64,000 nt of DNA from Aedes albopictus (taxonomy: Eukaryota; Arthropoda; Insecta; Diptera; Culicidae): positions 444,827,204 to 444,891,203 of the forward strand of contig NC_085138.1 of NCBI RefSeq assembly GCF_035046485.1. The letters are read 5' to 3'. The translations under genes were made by a program, and so were the position numbers. The notes beneath the pieces are model-generated. The model did not search any database. It was given only the letters and a program-made list of their open reading frames with translations, and was not told the DNA's origin. The stretch's first letter is position 1, and every line of letters begins with the position of its first letter. Of the stretch, positions 53,760 through 64,000 are shown in pieces.

Positions 53760-55010
53760 TATGATGAAAATCGGTGAAATCGTATACAACTATAACAATG
53801 TTGTATATTGATCGTTTGCGTCACACTTGCGTCGTATACGAAGTGAATGAAATCGTATATTCATTTTTACAGTCGCATATGATTGTTACTGCACTTTTAA
53901 TAGTCGAATCTTAATCTCGGAAATCGCAAATGGTTTGTTTACATATTTGTATGATGGAGAAAAAGAAAAAATGGTATTCATCACAAATTTGTATTTTTGT
54001 TGTTGTTGACACATTCCAACCATGGTAGCAATAATTTCAACCAAATATATAGGTTTTCATACTAGCAGATGACTTACAATAAGTGATGTATAGATTCCAA
54101 CAACTATGTGAATTCTGGGCCTCTTGCACGGCACCACTTTTGGTGCCATTCAATGCTAATTTTTATTCGTTTCATGCCATTCACTTTGAACTCTCTATTT
54201 TCAACTTGGCAATATAGCCAATAGAGATAACGCGCAGTTCTCAATCAAAGGACCTACATAAGTTCGATTCCCACTGAACACCAATTGTTTTTTTTTTATT
54301 TGAAAATCGTGTGTCGTATATTGGTACGCTCAATCGTAATAAGCGATAAGGAAATTGAATATGGTGAATTTGAAATTATAAGATTCCCTTAAATTGTTAA
54401 GGTAATGCTGTTCTTTGAAAATGGGGAGACTTGATCCCTCTTTTTATGGTTTGTAATAAAATAATAAATATCTGACAAGTTTTATCATTGAATATACTAG
54501 AGTTCCGAGTAAATAGTGGCTTCCAAATAGAATTTTATTTTTCACATGTATAATGTGTGTGTAATCCTCGAGGGATCAAGTCTCCCCATGCCACTGTTGT
54601 ATATACCAAGCTGCATTAATTAAAATATTTATATAACAGCCTTATTTGAATAAATACGTTTGATAGTATTTTAATTACACTATGTGCTGTAAAATTTTGA
54701 CACGATTTGGTTCAATTTCAAGTTATTGAGATTTTTCAGAATCGCCTAAAAGATTTCTGAATGATTGAAAACAAACCATCAGCCATTAAAAAATAATGCA
54801 ATGCACAATCAAAATCAATTGTAACCAAATCATTGTCGTCTGTCAAGATGTAGTTTTGGAAAAAATATGCTAGAAGAAAACTGTTTTTGATTCCGAGAAA
54901 ATATGGGGGGAACAAGTCTCCCCAGGGATCAAGTCTCCTCAGTCTCCCCTATATATACAATGCATCTATATTTATTGAAAGAGAGGATGATTACTCACCC
55001 GACTGGAAGC
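53760..55010. other. Gene-free; MITE pieces
   Basis: A 168-base inverted repeat with GGGGAGACTTGATCCC lies at 54423-54590, with a third copy near 54910. A tRNA-like B box AGTTCGATTCCC at 54262, followed by a T run, suggests an old SINE. Confidence 0.5.
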
Positions 55011-55620
55011 TCAGCAGAACTCCCTGAAAGATAATTGAAGGAATTATAGGAGAAATTCCTTGTCGAATGACAAAAACAAGAAAAGAATATTTAAAGGGAC
55101 CCTAGCAGGAATCGTGGCATGAATTCCTGGAAGATTCCCAGAAGGAATCATTTAAGGAATTCCAGCAGTAATTCCTGAAGAAATGCCGTTTGAACACTTG
55201 TCAGTTCAAGATTTTCTGAACCAATCGCGGCAGAAATCCCTAAAAGAATCCTGGGAGGATTTCCTAAAGGAATTCTCGGATGCATATTTGGTAGGATCTT
55301 GAGAGGAATCTTATCTGGAAGCTCGACAAGAATCCCTGAAAGAATCACAGAAGAAATTCCGGGTTTGAATTACTGGAACTCTGGGAGAAATCCCGAGGGT
55401 AAAGAAAGATCTATCGAGAAATACCAGTAGGAATCCCGGAACGCATACATAAAAGAATTACACCAGGATTCTCTGAATAAAATACAAGTCTTGCAGAAAT
55501 CTATTCAGAGATCTTAGAAGCAATCGCTACAGCATTTCCGGAAGGAACCCTGGGAAGGTTCTCGAGAGGAATGCCTGAGGAAATCCCGGAAGGAGTACCT
55601 GAAGGTATCTCGAGAAAATC
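55010..55620. repeat. Degenerate 12-base repeat tract
   Basis: AGGAATTCC/GAAATCCC words, mostly in the complementary orientation to the 46-kb tract. A C/T-rich run of CTACCCT words follows to 55850. Confidence 0.5.
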
Positions 55621-57740
55621 TCGTCTTATCTAATCCTTACCGTCTTACCGTCCATCTATCCATCTTCTCTGCCCTCTATTCCAAACCTCTATCCTATGCT
55701 CTACTCCTATCATCTGCTCTACCCTAACTCTCTACCCTATCCTCCAGGCTACCTTCTACTATACCCTCTACAATATCTTCCATCCTACCGTCAACTCTAA
55801 CCCTCTACCGTACCATCTACGCAGCCTCCACCCTTTTACTCATCAAACCCTACTGATAGATAGCATATATTCTGGAATGTTGGTCACCATCTTGGAACTT
55901 AAGCCGCCATCTTGAATTTGAATACCCCTATAACCACTTCCACAACCTAAGGAATGTGTATGTTAAAATTGTTTGAAATTGCTTGACGAATTCCAGAGTT
56001 ATGCCGGCACATACAGACGAATGATCAAAATTTCATTGCCTTCGGTTTGTTGAATCCGGAGATATAACAGCTCAAAATTGGCTATCGGATAATTATACCT
56101 TTTCCTAGAATCTTGCCACCTTCGTGTAGAATAGCCCGATTTCCAAATTTGGACCACTGATACAAGTTGATGAACTTACAGTAAAAATTTGCGAATATTT
56201 TATGCCCTTTTCGAAAAGTTATAGCTATTTGAACATTTTTTGAAAAGTGAAAATTTTGCCTGTCCCAGTTATTTTGCCCAAGTAACAATTCCATCGCTGA
56301 TTGGTTTTGTTTGATTTTTTTAGGGTTTTATCACAGCAATAATTAAAACTCACAGTTTTATGTCTACTTTTATGAAAACCATTGGTGAAATGTTTTATGT
56401 AAACCTTCTGGCATTCATTATTACCACAATAAAACTGTTCAAACTCTCAACAGATGGCGATCCGTTCAATTAGTAACGACATCTGTTGGTGGAAAAGCAG
56501 AAACTACGACACTACTAGGTTTATTGCGGTCATCATAAAAGTAAACTTGCTTTCGTTTTATTTTCGCTAATTTGGGTTGTCGCCATATTGAAGAATTAGT
56601 TGACGTAAATGGGAAATAGTTAATTTTGCTCTAATAAGCAATGAATTGATAGTTTGCCGCCGTTTCCATAACATGCTCACATAAATATACTCTCTCAGCT
56701 GAGTTTTCTTGCGATTCGAGATAGTTTTAATAAATTAACAAATTGATATATTTCATTCTAAGATGATAATATTCATTATTTTCGAAGCGCATTAATTTTT
56801 TGTTTCTGCAACCCCAATATTCACGGTAAAATTGAATGCGCATAAGCCTACCACCACAATAACTACTGAAATATTACTTTGAAATGATCGTTTTTTTTTA
56901 GTTTTTATTAATGTGTATTTTGACTAAAATGCTAATTCTACACTCAGGTTTGAAATTATCGCTTTCTACTTACGAATGATGTGTCCTCCTGAACTTTACG
57001 TGCCATCGAAGAAACTTTTCTGCATCACCTCAATCATAGATTTTGTTGAAAAAAAAACAACAACAATCAGCATAGCCTGTTTTCGTGATTGGAAACTAAA
57101 TTTTAAAACAGTTTTAATACTACTCTTTTTGTGGTTTGCAAAACCTCTCCGAGAGTGGTCCACTTAGCCGGAAGATGCTCTTAAAGAGGTTACCCGACCA
57201 GAAGGGAATAACAACAGCATAAGGAGCTGTGTTATTTGGGCGAAAAAACTGAATAATAAAATCGATTATTTTCAAGCTATTACCATAAAATATTGTGTTA
57301 TAAACTTGTCTGTCATAAGCGGCAAAATAACAAATTCCATAACAAAAAAATGTTCCTGGAAAACCATTTCAATCACTTGTTTTGTTAGTTTCAATAACAA
57401 CTTAATAACAGTGAATTCGGAAAATATTTCCATAACCAATTTTGATATTAATATGTTATTGATAGTAATCGGAGAGCAGAATTTGCTATGATATTAAACT
57501 CGTTAGTAAACAAGTTATAATACTTAGGCCGATGCAAATATTATTCTTTTATGTCCGAGACCTCTCATCAGGTACAAGAGGGGGACAAAAATAAATAAGG
57601 AACAAACAAAAAAAAACTATTAAAAATTTAAAAATTAAAAAAACACTATCGAAATTCGAAATAGTTATTTATGTAACGAGTTACGAAAAGTTGATTTTTT
57701 CAGCACAAGTCGTACATTTATCCAATGAGGCTTGCTGACT

Positions 57741-58023
57741 GGCCCATATAGCCGAGGCGGTAAACGCACGGGTATTCAGCATGACCATGCTGAGGGTGAC
57801 GGGTTCGATTCCCGGTCGGTCCAGGATCTTTTCGTAAAGGAAATTTCCTTGACTTCCTTGGGCATAGAGTATCTTCGTGCCTGCCACACGATATACACAT
57901 GCAAAATGGTCATTGGCAGAGGAAGCTCTCAGTTAAAAACTGTGGAAGTGCTCTTAGAACACTAAGCTGAGAAGCAGGCTTTGTCCCAGTGAGGACGTTA
58001 CGCCAAGAAGAGGAGAGAGAGAG
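57741..58023 (+). mobile_element. tRNA-derived SINE with 14-base duplication
   Basis: Head TAGCCGAGGCGGTAAACGC and B box GGTTCGATTCCCGG; the body ends in (AG)n. Duplication GAGGCTTGCTGACT at 57727-57740 and 58024-58037 is perfect. Resembles Feilai-type mosquito SINEs (inference). Confidence 0.5.
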
Positions 58024-58199
58024 GAGGCTTGCTGACTCTGACGTAAGACATATTTTCAAATGATCGAAGAATACTATATTCAGCTTTTAATTCATTCTAA
58101 GAGATTTGAAGTCGCAAGATAATCGAACTTTAGTAATTTCTATATAATCAAATACGACGAGCTTCGATTTCCACCTGTAATTCATATACTGTTCTACTT

Positions 58200-58870
58200 T
58201 AATTGTTTCGGAGCACGGTTCCTCCTGGATTCTACAAGGATTCCGCCAAAAATTTTATTATTATTTCTCCTGAACTTCCTCTGATGATTCCTACAGGACT
58301 TTCACTAGAAATCTTTGCAATATTTTTTTTTCTAAAATTCTTCTATTTGTTTCTCTAAGGGTTCCGTCAAAAACTCCTTTTGTTTTTGTCAAGTGACTTT
58401 GTCATAAAATTCTTCCAGAAATTCGTCGACAGATTTAATCTCAACTTTTCCATAAATTACTTCAAAAATATTCCAGAAATTTCACCGAGAGTTCTTCGAC
58501 GGAATCTTTCATGGATTTTCAAAGACTCCTCTAGAAATTCCTCCAGAATCCTGCACAGAATCCCTTCAAGGATTTCTTCAGAATTTCCTGTAATCATTAG
58601 TTCTGAAGTTCATCTTAAAATTTCTCTGAAAATTTCTTTGAGGATTTCATCAGGAGTTTTTCCGAATGTTTCTCCAGGTGTTTTTCAAAAGATTTTGCCA
58701 AGAATTCTAAACATTGCTCAGAAGAATTACCTTCGGAATTTCTAAGAAAATTGCGCCAGGAGTTCTCTTGAAGACTTCTCCAGGAATTTATCGAAAGATT
58801 CCTCCAGAACTTCCAAGTGTTTATCCGAAAATTATTTAAGGAATTCTTAAAACGAGTCGTTCAGAAATTT
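58200..58870. repeat. Degenerate 12-base repeat tract
   Basis: ATTCCTCCAGAA-type words inside copy 2 of the CCCAAGTAAC family. Confidence 0.5.
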
Positions 58871-59299
58871 CCTTCTAACCTGAATACAAAAATGGAACAA
58901 CACAAAGGGACAAGTCATAATCGTTGAATTGTTGCTGTGATTTCAAAGTTTGTTACTGTTGTATTATTGCTGATAAGTTGATCAATAGTACAACAAAACA
59001 TGTTATTCAAATGTAATTTAATTAATGTATATCATTAGCTTGATTATAACAAAATGAGATTGTCCAACAAAATTTGTTACGGAAAAGCTATGCCTTGATA
59101 ATTTAATAATAACAAAACAAGATATAAAAACAGGTTATGTGATTTCGTAGTTATTAACTTGGTATTCTCCTCTGCTTGGGTATCAAGAGGTTTTGATGTA
59201 TAAATCAGTTTTATTTATTATTATAAATTTGGTCATGAAGATCTTTTATAGAGCAGAACAAAACTTCAAATGTTACTTGGGTTGAGTATCCCCTGTATG

Positions 59300-59845
59300 C
59301 CGAAGACATGAACTATTAATGCTAGACCTGAAAAGGGCGGCACAACTATTGCGCGCCTCAGCTTCTTTCGTCTTTCCTAGGCGTATTTCCATTTATTTAG
59401 ACCAAGCCCACTCATGGGCTCAATCAAGCGTTTTAACGTTAAGTAGAGCCCCGAACAAAGAAGCGAACCGCACCGGTCGCTGCTAAGTAGGGCTCGAAAG
59501 CGAAAAGTTTACGTACGGTTCGTAGCAGGGCTTAGAATATAGAGACACGCAAAGTACGGTCTCTATCCGTAGGCTCGTGCGCTCTCTCGCGTTTAGCTCT
59601 CTGGGTAGCGTAAAGAGGAGACGAAAGAACATGAGTATGGATTTGTTGCCAGGTATATAGTTTCTAGAGAATGATTTTCTTGTTTTGTATAGGTAGGAAT
59701 TTATTTTAGTTTCCATCAAATATTTGAAATTTTCAACCATTTTAGTTTGCATCAAATATTTGAAATTTTCAACCAATCAATATCATAGATCGTTACACGA
59801 ATAACACAACAAATTGTCTGACATAGAATTGTGATAGAGTGACAA
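59300..59845. other. Gene-free; GC-richer block
   Basis: 59330-59640 is less AT-rich, with several inverted CTCTAT/GGCTCG pieces. No frame or RNA gene recognised. A 40-base direct repeat (ATCAAATATTTGAAATTTTC) lies at 59716 and 59752. Confidence 0.5.
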
Positions 59846-61428
59846 CCCAAGTAACAATTATACTTTTGTGGCAATCCTGAAGTAATTTCTAAGATAGAAT
59901 AATAAAACTTGGCAATAAAGCTCTTTGTTCTGCAAATTTGAGATAAAATAGGCATAAAATATCCATAAGACGAATCTGGCCCACTCTTCAGGAGATCTCC
60001 AAGGCTGCTTTTGAAGACTGCTTTGAAACTAGTTGTATTTATGAAGTTTTACTGATGATTGATTATAAGAACTTCATAAAACTTTATCAAGAATAGCTTG
60101 AGGCATGTTGATCTTTTAGCTGTCGTCCCCAAGTTGCTAAAAGTGCATAATAAATGAAATCTTTACCTAAGCATTACGCAGATGCGAACTAGTTTTGTTT
60201 CATAGATGAAATGTTAATTGAACTACGAATTAATTTTCATCAAATTGAAATGGCTAAAATATTTAAATTGCCTGACAGATCATTGATGACAGGGAATCAC
60301 AAAACTCCGTGCCATATCCACTTTTTCGTTGATATGCCACCCAAAACATACAAAAATAACAAAGCGCCTCAAAAATAATATCAATCATTAATATACCAAG
60401 ACATGAATTTCCTATAAAAACAAAAGGCTACGCCACTTTTTCAATTCTTTCTAAACATGGCTGCCGTTCCAAGCGAACAAAACTCATGCAGCCGCCATCA
60501 ATTGTTATTACCTTTAATCCAAACCACCTCAAAACAATGATAAAACCAAGTTGCCTTGCATGAAATCTACAGCATTTATTGAAGATTGTTTTTACTAGTG
60601 ATGATCTTAAGGCAGATTTGTTCGTCTTAAATGAAACTTATTCGTTTTATTCAAGAGTAACAGTCCTTGACATTTCACGTACATCCTGTAATTATATTAT
60701 AGTTTTGTGTGTTTTTGCGTTAGATAATTAAGTGCAACTTACTAAAATAACACTATTTAGCATGAGCATGAGAAGAGTCCCAGTAAGTATCCGTTTAATT
60801 TTCGATTCGTATAGTTGTGGCCTGTGTGAATAACTGGTTGAAGGCAGGATGACAGCAGCCAGCTACTCGCGTTTTTGATTGGCTGTAAAATCATTATTTT
60901 GTTGATATGGTTACTTTTAAGAATCAGAATAGCTAAATTATCAGTGAGCAAAAATGTTTAAGTGTTTATATATGCATGAGAACGTGATTTTTCAACCAAT
61001 TTGTTGCATTCATTATTTGGGTTGATAAAATAGTACGTTGTCTTATTATTTCGCATAGTTCTTGTTCCAGAGTAATGGCTCTAGCTCAAGAATAGAAGGT
61101 TTCAAGATGTTTTAAAATGAGGATCAGTCAGATGAAATGCACTTGCATAAACGAAGCATAAACTTTTAATAAAATATGTTGATGCTATGTGTTAAAAACT
61201 ACTTCAAATACGTCTTAAAACTAATTATGAGATTAAATGCTCTTGTGAATCCAGTTGTTTTATGCGCGAATTTCAAAACTAACTTGAGGACAACTTGAAA
61301 ACCGCAAACGAACGAAGATTGTTTTCTCTTGATAAAAACAATTACAAATGTTCCATGAATTGGTCATGCTGTGATAAAGCTTCCATAAAAATATTCAAAT
61401 CTAAAAGGAATTGAAATTGTTACTTGGG
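59846..61428. mobile_element. CCCAAGTAACAAT family, copy 3 (1.58 kb)
   Basis: CCCAAGTAACAAT at the left, ATTGTTACTTGGG at the right, AA on both flanks. Subterminal AAAACT/TTTTAT motifs as in copy 1; non-coding. Confidence 0.5.
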
Positions 61429-61429
61429 A

Positions 61430-62819
61430 ATACAAACGCAGAAAAATAATAGGTTTAAATTGGCAAGCTTTGCTTAAGTATGTTATGAATAAAGTTTTCG
61501 CTTCTTCGCCAATTTTAGGATCATGCATATCGAAAATGTATTGATTTTCTCTTAATAATAGTTACGATTGCTCATAATCGCACCTTTATTTTTGATTCGG
61601 CCGATCGTTTCGAAACTAATATATGAATAAATGTATAGTGATTCAGTGAGTTTTGCTGTTTTAACAAGTACATTTTTGAGCCGGGTTTTCTACGCAGCAA
61701 GTAAAGCTTAGTTTCGCACATTTAGAAAAATGTCCAAATAAATAACTCGCGAAGTTCGTTCCGACAAGTTTCAAAATTATCGTCATCCGACGCAGATTCC
61801 GGTGAGAAGTATTTTCTAACCCGAAAAGAAACTATTTGACGGTAATACAAGGTTTTCTTTCTTCACTTTCCTGGCTGAGATCCTCCGCTTTGAAAGAGCT
61901 GTGCCTCGCGTTTCGTTTTGTCGTGTATATTTCAAAAAGGCAAAAGAGTTTTGGTTTGATTGCTGTTTTTGAAAATGGTGGTCGTCAGTGGGTGGTTTAT
62001 TAAATATTAATTTAAAAATATAAATTAAATAAACGAGACATTAGGAAGAAAGTGTGCGAAATGGGTAACTTCACCGTCCACGCATCCTTCCTCCCCTGTA
62101 AATTCGAGAAGTACCTTGCCTAAATAAAATATTCTGTACTCCAAGTATTTCGAAGAATCATCTTTGCGCGTAAATACAACGCAGTGGACCAGGCCGCTTT
62201 GATGCATGTGTCATATCTCTGATATGCTGCAAGCATCAGTATTGACAAGAAAAGTAACACGATTGCTTTCCAGGGTGATTCCGCGTATGTATGAGATTAG
62301 ATAAGAGTAGTTACGATTTTTCAAAGATGCATTGACTGTACCTAACTCAACTCAGATATCATAGAAACACTACAGTTATTTCTTTTTGTAAAAACTAAAT
62401 CATACCGATAAAAATCTTAAAAAATGTAGTCGAGCTGCCAAGTTTCACCAATTAAAATAGGCGGTGTGCAGGACTGCCATATTGTAGGTTCCTCGTTATA
62501 GAAAAAGCAAGGCGTTGGATGTTAAAATACAACAATTGTTGTATGAAGTGCCAAAAAGGAGAGTGGGCTCATTATGTACTTTGACAAATACGCAGTCTAC
62601 TTCAAGCGCATAGAATCTACTTCCAACAAAATATTCATATACCAGCATCCAAAAGATCGCAATATATTAAGATTTGTGAGTGATGCTTTGTAACTAAAAG
62701 GTTGTGACTGCGTATAGAATTAGCTGATGTTAAAATACACGTTAATGAAAAAAGGTAGCGCAAACTTATCGCAGACTGTTAGAAGACAGCTTCTACTATG
62801 ACCAGGATTCAAGAATCTT
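61430..62819. other. Gene-free sequence
   Basis: A 60-residue minus-strand frame at 62025-62207 has no domain or splice support. Nothing else recognised. Confidence 0.5.
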
Positions 62820-63241
62820 TTTTTATTCTTGATCACTTAACCTTATTTACAGCTCTATTGTCCACCAGGGCACTACGTGAGCGATTTCATTTGACAGCTG
62901 CACTTTGTACAGCGCCTAGATGTATTCTATTCTATTCTACAATATTGAACTGGTTGCCTTTCTGCTGCTTTCACTTTTCTACTCTATGGTAGAATGATGA
63001 GCACAAGGATGATGATTCCTTTCCGGTCCGATTGGGGGTCCATTATGAGTAGCAGTACGCCGATGTCCAGGTATCCGGGTCCGTTTGAGCCAAGGGGCTC
63101 AGAAGAGGGTCAGTGTTAGTCGCTCTCGGGAGAAGAGCAACTGACGAAAAATTGCAAGTGCCGGGGCTGGGAATCAAACCCATGACCATCCGCATATGAA
63201 GCGAACGTGTGACCAACTACGCCACGGGCCCCGACCCTTTC
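62820..63241 (-). mobile_element. tRNA-derived SINE with 13-base duplication
   Basis: Minus-strand head CGTGGCGTAGTTGGTCACAC (A box) and GGTTTGATTCCC (B box). Duplication ATTCAAGAATCTT at 62807-62819 and 63242-63254, perfect. Same family as 40041-40390. Confidence 0.5.
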
Positions 63242-63424
63242 ATTCAAGAATCTTGACCTACGCAAAGTTGTAAAGGAGACAACTACGTTATAAATGTGTT
63301 GGAAATGCAAGGGATGTAATTATTCAATAAACCTAATTATTAAAAAAGATGCTCATATGTAATCTCAAATTCAGATAAATTTCTTGCGAGAAAGGCAACA
63401 TGAATAGTGAAGAGATGGATATTA

Positions 63425-63646
63425 TCTATATATATAAAAATGCAGTGGCATACGTGGGACCGCGCATAACTTGCGAACGGAAGGTCCAATTTCGGTCGTC
63501 TTAGTTTTGTTCTGTTAGTTTTCACCCAAGGAAGGTTTATGAGGCCTAAAACATGGACAAATTGAGAGTTTTCAAACATGGGCTAGGCTAGGGACTTGAC
63601 ACGTCAAAACGCAGTAGGCAAAACAAAGTTTGCCGGGGACAGCTAG
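63425..63646 (+). mobile_element. Miniature Helitron-like element
   Basis: Starts TCTATATATATAAAAATG after an A and ends CTAG before a T, as Helitrons do between A and T. Ahead of the end lies a hairpin GGCAAA-ACAAAG-TTTGCC at about 63617-63634. 222 bases, non-coding. Confidence 0.5.
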
Positions 63647-63649
63647 TTT

Positions 63650-64000
63650 TAGATAAAAATTCAACCTACAAGTCATACAGTAAGCAACAAACATATAATT
63701 TAAAAAAAAAGATTGCTCGAATTCCGGGATTAAATACAATCATAAATTATTGAGAAAATGAAACGCACCAAAACTGGTACAAATCTCCAAGGGAATTATT
63801 TATTTGAATTCAATTTTTACTAACAGTTTTCAGTCTTATCCAAAACCCCATCTTTCATAATATGAGCACAAATTATTATACTGAATAAGATTTGCAATAA
63901 CCCCATAGAAATACACAAAGTATTGCGATGATTTACAGAAGTGCAAAAAACCGATGGTACGGAGAGAATAGAGACCACCGGTGCGCAAAGGCGACCGATC
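63650..64000. other. Gene-free right edge
   Basis: AT-rich, no feature recognised. Confidence 0.5.

Larger units (their letters stand above)
56277..59281. mobile_element. CCCAAGTAACAAT family, copy 2 (3.0 kb)
   Basis: CCCAAGTAACAAT starts it and GTTACTTGGG ends it; TTG flanks both sides. It contains a SINE (57741-58023), the inverted 80-base repeat seen at 17431, and a 12-base repeat tract (58200-58870). No transposase frame. Confidence 0.5.
56030..59296. mobile_element. Broken copy of the 14773 foldback's right arm, split by insertion
   Basis: 56030-56276 matches the right arm of 14773-17351 (GGAGATATAACAGCTCAAA, then TTGAAAAGTGAAAATTTTGC). It stops at ATTTTG and resumes at 59282 with AGTATCCCCTGTA. 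Removing the insert and one TTG restores the same spacing as the other copy. Confidence 0.5.

Noticed and set aside
57741..57830. Possible tRNA gene
   Set aside because: Has A and B boxes but is the head of a SINE with tail and target duplication; same for 23.2, 24.1, 34.9, 38.3, 40.3 and 63.2 kb.
62025..62207. 60-residue minus-strand frame as a coding exon
   Set aside because: No acceptor/donor pair in phase and no recognisable motif.
1..64000. Endogenous viral elements and CRISPR arrays
   Set aside because: No viral-type polymerase or nucleoprotein motifs seen in the frames; repeats lack CRISPR spacing.

Overview
The window looks like a stretch of a culicine mosquito genome, most likely Aedes. 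The reasons are AT-rich intron and intergenic sequence, GT-AG introns, an insect-type NPC2 (ML-domain) gene, tRNA-derived SINEs with clean target-site duplications (TSDs), R1/Loa-like, RTE-like and copia-like remnants, and very dense foldback/MITE elements. The species call is inference. There are no bacterial features, CRISPR arrays or recognisable viral genes.

Only two host genes can be supported well, both on the minus strand. The first is a compact three-exon gene (9686-10859) for a secreted 157-residue NPC2/ML lipid-binding protein. The second starts 588 bases upstream of it and runs at least from 36599 down to 11448. It encodes a large Ser/Gln/Asn-rich scaffold-like protein with coiled coils, ending in a SAM domain. 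I assembled six exons of it (931 codons plus stop, phases consistent throughout). The last exon, only 165 bases long, completes the SAM domain and lies 12.9 kb from the previous one. The 5' end is not in the part I could resolve. A possible alternative first exon with a membrane segment sits at 27396-27632.

Region by region: 1-9.6 kb is repeats and MITEs, including a nested insertion at 4261-6096 and a 454-bp foldback at 7869-8322. 9.7-11.6 kb holds the NPC2 gene and the last scaffold exon. 11.6-24.5 kb is a giant intron full of foldbacks and degenerate repeats. 24.5-27.0 kb holds three large scaffold exons. 27.6-36.1 kb is a second large intron holding a GTTTCA-type repeat tract split by nested foldbacks, one of which carries a 5'-truncated LINE with an open RT/RNase H frame. 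36.1-36.6 kb holds two more exons. 36.6-64 kb has no gene I can identify: it holds TIR elements, SINEs, LINE fossils (RTE-like at 50.1-50.9 kb, R1/Loa-like at 52.6-53.3 kb), a miniature Helitron, and about 5 kb of degenerate 12-bp repeats whose open frames mimic genes.

Nothing here forms an operon or pathway. The story is one long-intron gene used as a substrate for layered transposon insertion. The best leads are the hidden SAM exon, the possible membrane-anchored isoform, and a family of CCCAAGTAAC-ended elements whose boundaries are fixed by nested insertions.

[Format note: the original answer gave no feature confidences; the uniform 0.5 is a placeholder required by the schema, not an estimate.]
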